Shown piece after piece: positions 1-6,515 of a DNA stretch of 36,066 bases. The notes under the pieces were generated by a model. It searched no databases and was not told the DNA's origin. It saw only the letters and a program-made list of their open reading frames with translations. The DNA is from a virus, in IMG/VR virus record IMGVR_UViG_3300017917_003570, positions 1 to 36,066 of that record; one strand, 5' to 3'. How positions within the stretch are numbered: position 1 is the stretch's first letter; every line of letters begins with the position of its first letter. The position numbers and the translations under genes were made by a program.

Positions 1-99
1 ATCATCCCGGTGATGAGCAATGGCGGGCCGCGCGGTCCATCGCTGGCGCCGTTGCAGATGCCCGGCAACTTCCAGCTCAACGAGATGATCCGGAAGGAC
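1..99. repeat. Terminal direct repeat, left copy (circular genome overlap)
   Basis: Bases 1-99 are identical to 35968-36066. The repeat lies inside the portal gene, and the frame is kept when the ends are joined. An exact 99-bp overlap inside a coding gene is the usual mark of a circular or circularly permuted genome assembled with a fixed overlap length. It is therefore probably not a biological terminal repeat. The unique genome is 35,967 bp. Confidence 0.95.
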
Positions 100-690
100 C
101 TGCAAACCTCGGTCCGGCAGGTGATGTTCGACGACCCCCTGCCGCCCGAGGTCCAGGCCGGATTGACCGCGACCGAGGTCATCGAGCGGGTGCGCCGCTT
201 CCAGCAGGACACCGGGGCCTTCGCGCGCTTGCAGGCGGAATTCGTGACGCCGCTGATCGCCCGCGTGCTGGACATCCTGGAGGCCGCCGGGGAACTGGCC
301 GATCCGCGCTTCCAGGGCATCATGGAGGCGGTGCAGAACGACGCCGTGCGCATCATCGCCACGGGCCCGCTGGCCCAGGCGCAGGATCGCGCGGACGTGC
401 AGGCGCTGATGCAGGCCATGACCGCCTTCGGCGCGCTTGGCCAGCTGGGGATGCAGCTGATCCAGTCCACCTTCAACCTGGACGCCATCGGCCCCTACAT
501 CGCCGAGCGCATGGGATCGCCCCACCAGCTGCTGCTGACCGACAAGCAGCGCGAGCAGATGAAGGCGGACCAGGCGAAGCAGTCGCAGCAGGCCGAGATG
601 CTGCGCTCGCCCGTCGCGGCGCAGGTCGCCGGCGCGCTGGCCGGCGCCGCGGCCGAACAGATGAAGCCCGGCGCGGGAGCCCCGACATGA
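1..690 (+). CDS. Portal (head-tail connector) protein, C-terminal part
   Basis: This is the C-terminal 230 codons of the portal gene that starts at 35017. The frame is open from base 1 with no start of its own, and the first 99 bases are the overlap. Joined, the protein is 546 residues, close to T7 gp8 (536). It belongs to the T7-like head-tail connector family: a dodecameric ring at one capsid vertex that docks the terminase and passes DNA. This part holds the helical stem/crown region and ends in a Gln/Lys/Ala-rich tail. The stop overlaps the next start (ATGA at 687). Scaffold and capsid genes follow directly, as expected for a portal. Confidence 0.93.
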   Translation: MIPVMSNGGPRGPSLAPLQMPGNFQLNEMIRKDLQTSVRQVMFDDPLPPEVQAGLTATEVIERVRRFQQDTGAFARLQAEFVTPLIARVLDILEAAGELADPRFQGIMEAVQNDAVRIIATGPLAQAQDRADVQALMQAMTAFGALGQLGMQLIQSTFNLDAIGPYIAERMGSPHQLLLTDKQREQMKADQAKQSQQAEMLRSPVAAQVAGALAGAAAEQMKPGAGAPT

Positions 691-983
691 GCGACGATCC
701 CTTCCGCGCCACGCTGGCCGCCACCGCGCGAGGCGAAAGCGCCGAGGCTGCGATGCAGCGCCAGCAGCGGCGCGCCGATCGCATCGCATCGGCGCAGGCC
801 GCCCTGGACCACCCCGCCGGCCGCGCCTTCCTGACCCGCCGGCTGGAGGAGGAGCGCGCTGCCGCCCCCTGGCAGCCCGGCGACACGCTGGAGGCCGTCG
901 CCCACCGCGCCGGCCGCGTGGCGCTGCTGCGCGAATTGCTGGCCGAGATCGCCGAAACACCCCCCGCCACCCCAGGAGCATGA
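687..983 (+). CDS. Bbp19-like small phage protein
   Basis: A 98-residue protein whose ATG overlaps the portal stop. The pattern P-x-G-R-x-F-L followed by an acidic helix, then A-H-R-A-G-R-V-A-L-L-x-E-L-L, resembles the short Bbp19-like family. That family sits between portal and scaffold genes in temperate podoviruses of the BPP-1 type. The function is not known to me; the position suggests a head-assembly or minor virion role. The protein is charged and helical, with no signal peptide or membrane segment. The family match is from memory of the pattern and is moderately sure; the gene itself is well supported by position and coupling. Confidence 0.75.
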   Translation: MSDDPFRATLAATARGESAEAAMQRQQRRADRIASAQAALDHPAGRAFLTRRLEEERAAAPWQPGDTLEAVAHRAGRVALLRELLAEIAETPPATPGA

Positions 984-986
984 TGA

Positions 987-1910
987 ATGGCCGAGGAAAC
1001 CCCATCGCAGACCGCTGCCGCGGCCGATACCGCCGCGACCGCCACGCCCGCCAGCGGCGCCGCCCCGCCCGCCGCCGCCACGTCGCAGCAGGACGCCGCC
1101 GCCGGCGGCGCCGATCAGCAGCAGGCCGCGCCGAAGGCCGACGCCGGCGACGGCACGACGCTGTTCGACCTGGCCGACGAAGCCGACGCCACCATCCCGA
1201 AGGGCGCCGACGGCAAGGCCACGCGCCCCGATTGGCTGCCCGAGCAGTTCTGGGATGCGGAGAAAGGCGAAATCCGCACGCGCGATCTGGCGAAATCCCA
1301 GGCCGATCTGCGCGCCAAGGTCAGTCGCGGCGAAGGCAAGGTGCCTGACAAGGCCGAGGGCTACGCCCTGCCCAAGGTCGAGGGCCTGCCGGCCGATGCG
1401 GTGAAGTCCGACGACCCGCTCTGGACCAAGGTACGCACCGCAGCCCATGGCGCCGGGATCACCCAGAAGCAGCTCGACGCCGTGCTGGCGCCCTATCTTG
1501 AATACGCGCGCGACCAGGTGCTGAACAAGAACCCGACCGCCGACCGCGACGGCATGAAGCGTGCGGCCGAGGAGGAGATGAAGAAGCTCGGCCCGAATGG
1601 CCGCGTGCTGGTCAAGGACATCGGCGCATGGCTTGCCGGCATGGAGGCCAATGGCTCGATCACCGAGGGCGAGCGCCGCGCCGCCATGGCGATCGGCAGC
1701 GCCGACGGCATCAACTTCCTGCTCAAGATGCGCGAGGCCAAGGGCGAGAAGCCCATGCCGCTCGACCATCTCGTGGCCGACACCATGAGCGAGAGCGACG
1801 CGCGCAAGCTGCTGCTGGAGGGCAAGCGCAAGGGCGACCAGGGATCGGTGGACCGCGCGCTGGCGGCGCTGCGCCGGCTCGACCAGGCGGGCGTGCTGCG
1901 CGCGAGCTGA
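987..1910 (+). CDS. Scaffolding (capsid assembly) protein
   Basis: A 307-residue protein with a low-complexity Ala/Thr/Pro/Gln-rich first 50 residues, an acidic stretch, then a helical body (residues about 85-300) with the motif R-P-D-W-L-P-E-Q-F-W-D. That motif is frequent in phage scaffolds of the T7 gp9 class. Such proteins guide procapsid assembly on the portal and then leave. I chose the ATG at 987 because AGGAG lies at 974-978; two earlier overlapping ATGs give out-of-frame products. It lies between portal and major capsid protein, the standard order. It is followed by an unusual 266-nt non-coding leader before the capsid gene. Confidence 0.88.
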   Translation: MAEETPSQTAAAADTAATATPASGAAPPAAATSQQDAAAGGADQQQAAPKADAGDGTTLFDLADEADATIPKGADGKATRPDWLPEQFWDAEKGEIRTRDLAKSQADLRAKVSRGEGKVPDKAEGYALPKVEGLPADAVKSDDPLWTKVRTAAHGAGITQKQLDAVLAPYLEYARDQVLNKNPTADRDGMKRAAEEEMKKLGPNGRVLVKDIGAWLAGMEANGSITEGERRAAMAIGSADGINFLLKMREAKGEKPMPLDHLVADTMSESDARKLLLEGKRKGDQGSVDRALAALRRLDQAGVLRAS

Positions 1911-2176
1911 AAAAAGACTTGCAGTCACAATAGCCGGCGCCATGGTGGTGCCGGTCAGCAAGACCGTCCTTTCCCGATTTGCCGGCGGGTCCCCCGATAT
2001 GGCCCGCCGGCAGCCCGGACCGGACACTTCCCGACTGCCGCTGGCGCAGGCCAGCCGGACGCCCCCACGGACGGGGGAAGCGGGCGACCCGCCGCCGGGC
2101 CTATCCGGACCACCGGACCCCATGGCGATGCGGCCTCTCGATCGCGAGCAACGCAATTCATGCTCGGAGATCGAAG
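1911..2176 (+). promoter_or_regulatory. Hairpin-rich leader between scaffold and capsid genes
   Basis: This is the only long gap in the late operon. Six inverted repeats follow one another: 1934-1941/1947-1954 (8 bp, one G-U), 1981-1989/2003-2011 (9 bp), 2062-2066/2073-2077, 2080-2084/2088-2092, 2104-2108/2113-2117 (5 bp each), and a two-part stem 2138-2150/2161-2174. The last stem holds the capsid Shine-Dalgarno GGAG (2166-2169). I see no convincing protein in any frame. It may set capsid level by RNA processing, transcript stability or translational masking. The hairpins are seen; the role is inferred. Confidence 0.5.
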
Positions 2177-3004
2177 ATGGCCATCGGCCTTTCGACCATT
2201 GCACAGATCGAATACGACGCCGAGGTCAAGGCGGCGTATCAGTCCATGGGCCTGCTGCGCCCCCATGTCCGCGTGAAGACCGGCGTGATCGGCGGCACCG
2301 CCAAGTTCCGCCGCTATGCCCGCGGCGTCGCCCAGCCCCGCATCCCGCAGACGGATGTGGTGCCGATGAACACCGCGTACGCCGAGGCGACGGCGACGCT
2401 GGCCGACTGGCAGGCGGCGGAATACACCGACCGGCTCGACCAGGCGCTGGTCAACATCGACGAGCGCAAGGTGGTGGTGGCGAACATCGCCGGCGCCGTC
2501 GCGCGCCGCGCCGACCAGATGATCCTGGACGCGCTGGACGCGGCCAATGGCTCGGCCACCATCGCCGCCGGCGGCACCGGCCTGACCTACGACAAGATCA
2601 GGCGCGCCAAGTCCACGCTCGACGCGCGGGCCGTGCCGCAGGGCCGACGCAAGCTGGTGATCAGCGCGCGCGGCGCCGAGGACATCCTGGGCGAGAACCG
2701 CTTCATCAGCCGCGACTGGGTCTCCGCCCAGCATGTCGAGCAGGGCACGCTGCCGAAGGTGCTGGGCTTCGACGTGATCGTCATCGACGACCGCGACGAG
2801 GGCGGCCTGCCGCTCGTGAGCACCACCCGCACCTGCTACGCCTTCGACGCGGATGCGATGGGGCTGGCGATCGGCACGGAGATCGCGCTGGAGGTCAACT
2901 ACGTTCCCGAGAAGACCTCCTGGCTTTCCAACCAGATGATCAAGGCCGGCGCCGTCGCCATCGACGCGCTGGGCGTGATCGAAATCGCCACCGTCGAAAG
3001 CTGA
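2177..3004 (+). CDS. Major capsid protein
   Basis: A 275-residue coat protein. It has the recognisable pattern of compact phage coat proteins found in temperate podoviruses (Phage_capsid_2-like): A-R-R-A-D-Q-M-I-L-D-A-L near residue 110, a Gly-rich loop, I-S-A-R-G-A-E-D-I-L, then an R-D-E-G-G-L-P segment and a C-terminal V-P-E-K-T-S-W-L. Residue positions are approximate. The start is ATG 2177, with GGAG at 2166-2169 inside a hairpin. The frame is open upstream to 1979, but that extension has no coding character and would read through the hairpins. Scaffold precedes it and a decoration-like protein follows. Confidence 0.9.
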   Translation: MAIGLSTIAQIEYDAEVKAAYQSMGLLRPHVRVKTGVIGGTAKFRRYARGVAQPRIPQTDVVPMNTAYAEATATLADWQAAEYTDRLDQALVNIDERKVVVANIAGAVARRADQMILDALDAANGSATIAAGGTGLTYDKIRRAKSTLDARAVPQGRRKLVISARGAEDILGENRFISRDWVSAQHVEQGTLPKVLGFDVIVIDDRDEGGLPLVSTTRTCYAFDADAMGLAIGTEIALEVNYVPEKTSWLSNQMIKAGAVAIDALGVIEIATVES

Positions 3005-3021
3005 TCGAGGAGCCCTGACCC

Positions 3022-3336
3022 ATGGCATTCACGCCCCGCACCTTCCAGCCGATCGGCGGCCAGTCCTTCCGCGGCGGCTCCGGCCTCGGCGCCTCCTCGC
3101 CCGGCGCGCCGCAGATCTTCAGCTACCGCACGGAGGACACCGCGGCGACGGTGGACACGGCCGGCTACTTCAACGCCGTCCGCCAGCTGCTGGAGATCGG
3201 CGACATCATCTTCCGCACCACGGTCAACAGCTCCGGCGTCGTGCAGACCGTCGGCATGCATGTGGTGATGACGAAGAGCAGCACCGCCGTGGACGTCGCC
3301 GACACGCTGGCGCTGACGGTCACCAACACCGACTGA
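3022..3336 (+). CDS. Small structural protein, possible capsid decoration protein
   Basis: A 104-residue protein starting 17 bases after the capsid stop, with GAGGAG at 3007-3012. It has an S-Y-R-T-E-D-T-A-A-T-V-D-T-A-G-Y-F segment and a C-terminal run of beta-prone V/T/A residues. Similar short proteins lie after coat genes in related phages and may decorate the capsid or form head fibres. That role is inferred from position; I do not recognise a catalytic motif. A GC-rich hairpin follows at once. Confidence 0.75.
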   Translation: MAFTPRTFQPIGGQSFRGGSGLGASSPGAPQIFSYRTEDTAATVDTAGYFNAVRQLLEIGDIIFRTTVNSSGVVQTVGMHVVMTKSSTAVDVADTLALTVTNTD

Positions 3337-3342
3337 GCCCGG

Positions 3343-3373
3343 CGCGGGGGCTGCGGCCCCCGCGTCCTTCCTT
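3343..3373 (+). terminator. Candidate terminator after the capsid genes
   Basis: A perfect 9-bp GC stem (3343-3351 with 3356-3364, loop TGCG) is followed by the pyrimidine run TCCTTCCTT. There is no clean U tract, so it may be a partial terminator or a transcript-stabilising 3' end for the abundant capsid message. Late genes continue 19 bases downstream with no obvious promoter, which favours attenuation over full stop. Confidence 0.5.
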
Positions 3374-3391
3374 GCAGCCGATGGGGGACCG

Positions 3392-3730
3392 ATGGCCAAG
3401 ATCGACACGGGCGGCAGCACGCCGGACCGCACCCGCGCCAGGCTGACCGGCACCTTCGGCGCGACCGGGCAGAGCGCCAGCGTGGTGCTGAGCGGCCCGT
3501 TCAACTTCAGCCTCTGGGGAACCTTCGTCGCGACGGTCAGCCTGGAACGCAGCTTCGACGGGGGCACCACCTGGCACAATATCACGCGCAACGATGGCGC
3601 CGCGAACGCCTTCACAGCGCCCGTCTCCCTGGCGGTGCCGGGCGATGAAAGCCAGGAAGCCGATGTGCTCACTCGGCTGAACTGCTCCAGCTACACGAGC
3701 GGAACGGTCAACTACCGGATCAGCCAATGA
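3392..3730 (+). CDS. Phage structural protein, Ig-like beta fold suspected
   Basis: A 112-residue protein, predicted all-beta. It has N-F-S-L-W-G-T-F near residue 42, S-L-E-R-S-F-D-G-G-T-T-W, and a C-terminal Y-T-S-G-T-V-N-Y-R-I-S-Q. The F-D-G-G-x-T-W block and the final Y-R-I-S/L-S-Q are common in small prophage proteins near capsid or tail genes, and I associate them with an Ig-like or carbohydrate-binding-like fold. Function unknown; a virion-surface role is inferred from the neighbours. The stop overlaps the next start (ATGA at 3727). Confidence 0.75.
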   Translation: MAKIDTGGSTPDRTRARLTGTFGATGQSASVVLSGPFNFSLWGTFVATVSLERSFDGGTTWHNITRNDGAANAFTAPVSLAVPGDESQEADVLTRLNCSSYTSGTVNYRISQ

Positions 3731-4323
3731 GAGGCTTCTGGGGCGATACGCCCGCGCCTGCATGGCCGGGCTTCAAGGACGGCATTTTCTATCGCGCGCG
3801 CGAGGCGACCGCGAACCAGAACGGCGTCCTGGCCGCTAACATCGCGGCGTTCCACTATTTCTTCGTCGAAGAGCCCGGCGAGATGGACTTGCTGGCGCTA
3901 TCGATCCAGGCCGGCGCCGCTGGGCTTTGCAAGTTGGCGGCCTACGAATGGCGCCGTGACGGCGGAGCGGTCAAGCTCGGCGAGACGACCGCGGACATGT
4001 CAACCGCCGCGGCCGTGTCGCTGGAGGGCTCCTTCGCGGCGCGCGTGCCGGTCCGGCGCGGCTCGCTGCTGTTGGCGAGCTGCTTTTCCGGGACGCCCAC
4101 CGCGCGCTGCCAGGCCGCGCAGTCGCCCGGCCCGGTGGCGACGCTGGGCAGCGCGACATCGGATAACGCGCTCGGCAACACGAACCTGACGACCGGCTTC
4201 ACCATGGCGCTGACCTATGTCGCGGGCCCGACGCCGTTCTTCCCCGCGACCATCGCCGCGGGGTCGCTCGCGCGATCCATTTACGCCAACGTCCCGGTCA
4301 TCACGCCGAGGTTCCGCACATGA
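3727..4323 (+). CDS. Unknown structural-region protein
   Basis: A 198-residue protein translationally coupled to both neighbours by ATGA overlaps. The N-terminal G-F-W-G-D-T-P and the Thr/Ala/Ser-rich beta-prone C-terminal half suggest a surface or fibre-like virion component. No enzymatic motif, signal peptide or membrane helix is visible. It lies between a beta-sandwich-like protein and a tail-associated small protein, so a head-fibre or tail accessory role is possible. I do not recognise the family. Confidence 0.7.
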   Translation: MRGFWGDTPAPAWPGFKDGIFYRAREATANQNGVLAANIAAFHYFFVEEPGEMDLLALSIQAGAAGLCKLAAYEWRRDGGAVKLGETTADMSTAAAVSLEGSFAARVPVRRGSLLLASCFSGTPTARCQAAQSPGPVATLGSATSDNALGNTNLTTGFTMALTYVAGPTPFFPATIAAGSLARSIYANVPVITPRFRT

Positions 4324-4661
4324 GCCAAGCCATCCATCGCTATGGCCCAGACGGCACGCTGACGATCATCGACGGTCGCACGCTGGCCGAAGCCCAGGCC
4401 AGCCGCATCGCCGGGATCAAGGCAGAGGCCCGCGACCGAATTCTGGCTGTCTGCCCCGAATGGCGCCAGGCGAACCTGACCGCCCGTGCCGCGGAGATGG
4501 CGCTGGCCGGCGGTCCCCAGACCAGTGCCGAGCGCGCCGAAGTCGCCGCAGGCCGAGCCCTGTGGGACCAGATCAAGGCGATCCGGGCGGCCAGCAACGA
4601 CGCCGAAGCCGCCGTGCTGGCCGCGACGAGCAATGCGGCTGCCGACATGGTGACCTGGTGA
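4320..4661 (+). CDS. Small tail-associated phage protein
   Basis: A 113-residue protein with a short N-terminal beta segment (H-R-Y-G-P-D-G-T-L-T-I-I-D) and a helical body. The body has R-D-R-I-L-A-V-C-P-E-W-R-Q-A-N-L-T-A-R, then A-A-G-R-A-L-W-D-Q-I-K-A-I-R. The P-x-W-R-Q-x-N-x-x-A-R block is widespread in small prophage proteins next to tail-fibre or lysis genes, sometimes labelled tail fibre assembly-like. Function unproven. It is coupled upstream by ATGA; its stop shares one base with the next start (TGATG at 4659-4663). Confidence 0.7.
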   Translation: MSQAIHRYGPDGTLTIIDGRTLAEAQASRIAGIKAEARDRILAVCPEWRQANLTARAAEMALAGGPQTSAERAEVAAGRALWDQIKAIRAASNDAEAAVLAATSNAAADMVTW

Positions 4662-4900
4662 TGCCCGGAGAAATGGCAGACGCGCACACCCTCTGGAACG
4701 GCGTGCTGACCGCCATGGCCGGCGGCGCGGCCTGGATCATGCGGTCCTTCGCGACCCGGGTGGACGAGCACCAGAAGGACATCGCCTCGACGCGCGAGCT
4801 GCTGCTGCGCGACTACGTGCCCAAGGCGGAACTGCTGCCGCGCCTCGACAAGATCGACGAGAAGCTGGACCGCATCATTGCAACCAAGAAGGAGAACTGA
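4661..4900 (+). CDS. Small membrane-anchored lysis-cassette protein
   Basis: A 79-residue protein with one hydrophobic N-terminal segment (L-W-N-G-V-L-T-A-M-A-G-G-A-A-W-I-M) followed by a charged coiled-coil-like helix. The start ATG overlaps the upstream stop by one base. Proteins of this shape (membrane segment, then a D-Y-V-x-K-A-x-L block and a heptad helix) commonly precede the holin in prophages and recall XhlA-type holin accessories. It may help the holin next door. The family assignment is tentative. Confidence 0.7.
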   Translation: MPGEMADAHTLWNGVLTAMAGGAAWIMRSFATRVDEHQKDIASTRELLLRDYVPKAELLPRLDKIDEKLDRIIATKKEN

Positions 4901-4902
4901 CC

Positions 4903-5070
4903 ATGTCCCAGGACATGATCATGGGCGTGATCCGCGCCCTTCTGGCCGCCATCGGCGGCGGGCTTGTCTCGAAGGGCTACGTCGATGAGGCGACGAGCAA
5001 CACGATCATCGGCGCGGTGATCACGCTCGGGACGGCGGCATGGTCCATCGCGGCCAAGAAGAAGACGTGA
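4903..5070 (+). CDS. Holin, Pam3-gp28-like
   Basis: A 55-residue protein with AAGGAGAA just before the ATG (4889-4896). It has two hydrophobic segments (I-R-A-L-L-A-A-I-G-G-G-L-V, then T-I-I-G-A-V-I-T-L-G-T-A-A-W-S-I-A) joined by a short K-G-Y-V-D turn, and a basic K-K-K-T end. This pattern closely matches the short Pam3-gp28 type of putative holin. Holins open the inner membrane at a set time to release endolysin. Context agrees: spanins and endolysin follow. The stop overlaps the GTG of the next gene. Confidence 0.8.
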   Translation: MSQDMIMGVIRALLAAIGGGLVSKGYVDEATSNTIIGAVITLGTAAWSIAAKKKT

Positions 5071-5306
5071 CGGCGTGGCTTCCGATCGCGGTGATCGCGG
5101 CTCTCGGGCTGGTGGCCCTTGGTGCCGGGGTTGCTGCGGCCCGTCTTTTCGGCAGCGGGCAGCGCGACGGGAGAGAGGAAGCGGAAGCGGCTGCCGCCCG
5201 CGCCATAGCGGAGAAGCGAGATGAAGCAGATGGCATTCGCCGCGCTGCTGATCGTGAGCCTGACCCCATTGACGGGCTGCGCGGCTGGTCCCGGCCCGAC
5301 CGATAG
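5067..5306 (+). CDS. Rz: Inner-membrane spanin (Rz-like)
   Basis: A 79-residue protein. GTG at 5067 is chosen because it makes a GTGA overlap with the holin stop; an ATG at 5040 in frame would give nine extra polar residues. The N-terminal segment W-L-P-I-A-V-I-A-A-L-G-L-V-A-L-G-A-G-V is a signal anchor, followed by a charged Glu/Ala/Arg helix as in i-spanins. Spanins fuse inner and outer membranes in the last step of lysis. The partner lipoprotein starts inside this gene in another frame (5221), the classic Rz/Rz1 layout. The pair lies upstream of the endolysin gene. Confidence 0.8.
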   Translation: MTAWLPIAVIAALGLVALGAGVAAARLFGSGQRDGREEAEAAAARAIAEKRDEADGIRRAADREPDPIDGLRGWSRPDR

Positions 5307-5472
5307 CTTCTGTGCCGTGGCGCAGCCGGTGCGCCCCTATCTTCCGCCGCGCGAGCAGAGCGTCACGTTCGGCCCGGACGAGCGCCCAGGCGACTATGAC
5401 CGCCTGACGCCGGCCACAGCCCGCGCCATGCTGGCGCACAACCAGATCGGGAGAGCGCTGTGCAACTGGTGA
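5221..5472 (+). CDS. Rz1: Outer-membrane spanin lipoprotein (Rz1-like)
   Basis: An 83-residue protein starting within Rz in a different frame, overlapping it by 86 bases. It has an N-terminal hydrophobic signal and a lipobox L-T-G-C with the lipidated Cys at residue 20, then a short Pro-rich periplasmic part. This is the hallmark of Rz1 o-spanins. Its end overlaps the endolysin start by 13 bases. Confidence 0.82.
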   Translation: MKQMAFAALLIVSLTPLTGCAAGPGPTDSFCAVAQPVRPYLPPREQSVTFGPDERPGDYDRLTPATARAMLAHNQIGRALCNW

Positions 5473-5894
5473 CGAACCGCGGCATGCTGCTGCCACGCGA
5501 CGAGATGCGCCTGGCAGGCGTGCATCCCGACCTGGTACGCGTGGTGCGCCGCGCCCGCCTGGCGCTGTCCTTCATCGTGTGCGAGGGCCTGCGCACGCCC
5601 GAACGCCAGGCGCAGCTTGTCGCCGAGGGCAAAAGCCGCACCCTGCGCAGCCGCCACCTCACGGGCCATGCCGTCGATCTGGCCGCCTGGGACGACGTGA
5701 ACTCCGATGGCATCGTCCAGGCGGGAGAAATCCCGTGGTCCCAATGGGGGCGCTTCGCCGCCATCGCCGGCGCGATGAAGGCGGCGGCCGCCGTGGAGGC
5801 CGTGCCGGTCGAGTGGGGTGGCGACTGGCGCGGCTTCCCGGATGGCCCGCACTTCCAACTGCCGTGGGAGAGCTATCCGGCGCAGGACGGCTGA
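5460..5894 (+). CDS. Endolysin, M15-family peptidase
   Basis: A 144-residue cell-wall peptidase of the VanY/M15 type, which cleaves peptide links in peptidoglycan (L-Ala-D-Glu endopeptidase or D,D-carboxypeptidase class). The S-R-H-L-T-G-H-A-V-D motif gives zinc ligands H66 and D73; the P-D-G-P-H-F motif gives the likely catalytic acid D128 and third ligand H131. W119-G-G-D-W is typical. It has no signal peptide, so release depends on the holin. The GTG at 5460 is used because GGGAGAG lies just upstream; an in-frame ATG at 5484 is the alternative. Length is normal for a single-domain M15 endolysin. Confidence 0.88.
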   Translation: MQLVTNRGMLLPRDEMRLAGVHPDLVRVVRRARLALSFIVCEGLRTPERQAQLVAEGKSRTLRSRHLTGHAVDLAAWDDVNSDGIVQAGEIPWSQWGRFAAIAGAMKAAAAVEAVPVEWGGDWRGFPDGPHFQLPWESYPAQDG

Positions 5895-5897
5895 CCC

Positions 5898-6512
5898 ATG
5901 GCCCTGCCCTCCATCCAGCTTGCCAACGAGGCGCTGCGACTGCTCGGCGAAATGTCCATCGCCTCGCTGGACGAGGGCACCGACCTGGCCGAGACCGTCA
6001 ACCTCCTGCAGAACCCGCTCATCGAGCACCTGCTGACCTGCCATCCCTGGCGCTTCACCATGGAGAAGGCACAGCTCGCCCGCTTATCCGACGCGCCGAT
6101 CAACGAATGGCGCTACATGCACGCCAGGCCCGCCGGGGCGCTGCTGATCCGCGCGATCTATCCGACCGCCGCCGTCGGCGCGCAGCCGCTGCGCGAGTTC
6201 GAGATTTTCCAGGACCGCATCTACTCCAACAACCTCGACCTCTGGGCGGATTACCAGGTGAACCGGGACCCGGCCGCCTGGCCGCCATATTTCCGCCAGC
6301 TGGTGCGCAACGCGCTGGCATCGGAGTTCGCCATCCCCGTCGGCGCGGCGACGACGGCAGCGGAATTCTACCGCGTCAAAGCCTTCGGCTCCCCCAGCGA
6401 AGCCGGCGAGGGGGGGCTGATGCGCGTGGCCAAGCGCCAGGACAGCATGCAGCAGCCGCCGCAGGCGATCCGCGACTTCCCGCTCGCCCGCGCCCGCTTC
6501 GGCCGCGGGTGA
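5898..6512 (+). CDS. Tail tubular protein A (T7 gp11-like adaptor)
   Basis: A 204-residue protein with the gp11 signature: I-Q-L-A-N-E-A-L-R-L-L-G near the N terminus, an H-P-W-R-F-T motif near residue 51, I-Y-P at about 90 and a C-terminal R-x-K-R-Q-D-S-M block. In T7-like phages this forms the dodecameric adaptor between portal and nozzle. It sits directly before the gp12-like nozzle gene, which supports the call. It starts three bases after the endolysin stop. Confidence 0.88.
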   Translation: MALPSIQLANEALRLLGEMSIASLDEGTDLAETVNLLQNPLIEHLLTCHPWRFTMEKAQLARLSDAPINEWRYMHARPAGALLIRAIYPTAAVGAQPLREFEIFQDRIYSNNLDLWADYQVNRDPAAWPPYFRQLVRNALASEFAIPVGAATTAAEFYRVKAFGSPSEAGEGGLMRVAKRQDSMQQPPQAIRDFPLARARFGRG

Positions 6513-6515
6513 CGC

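Noticed and set aside
1979-2176. N-terminal extension of the capsid protein
   Set aside because: The frame is open but reads through hairpins, has no ribosome site and no family resemblance; the ATG at 2177 has a Shine-Dalgarno.
2899-3763. Minus-strand frames over the capsid-decoration region
   Set aside because: They oppose well-supported coupled plus-strand genes and show no known motif.
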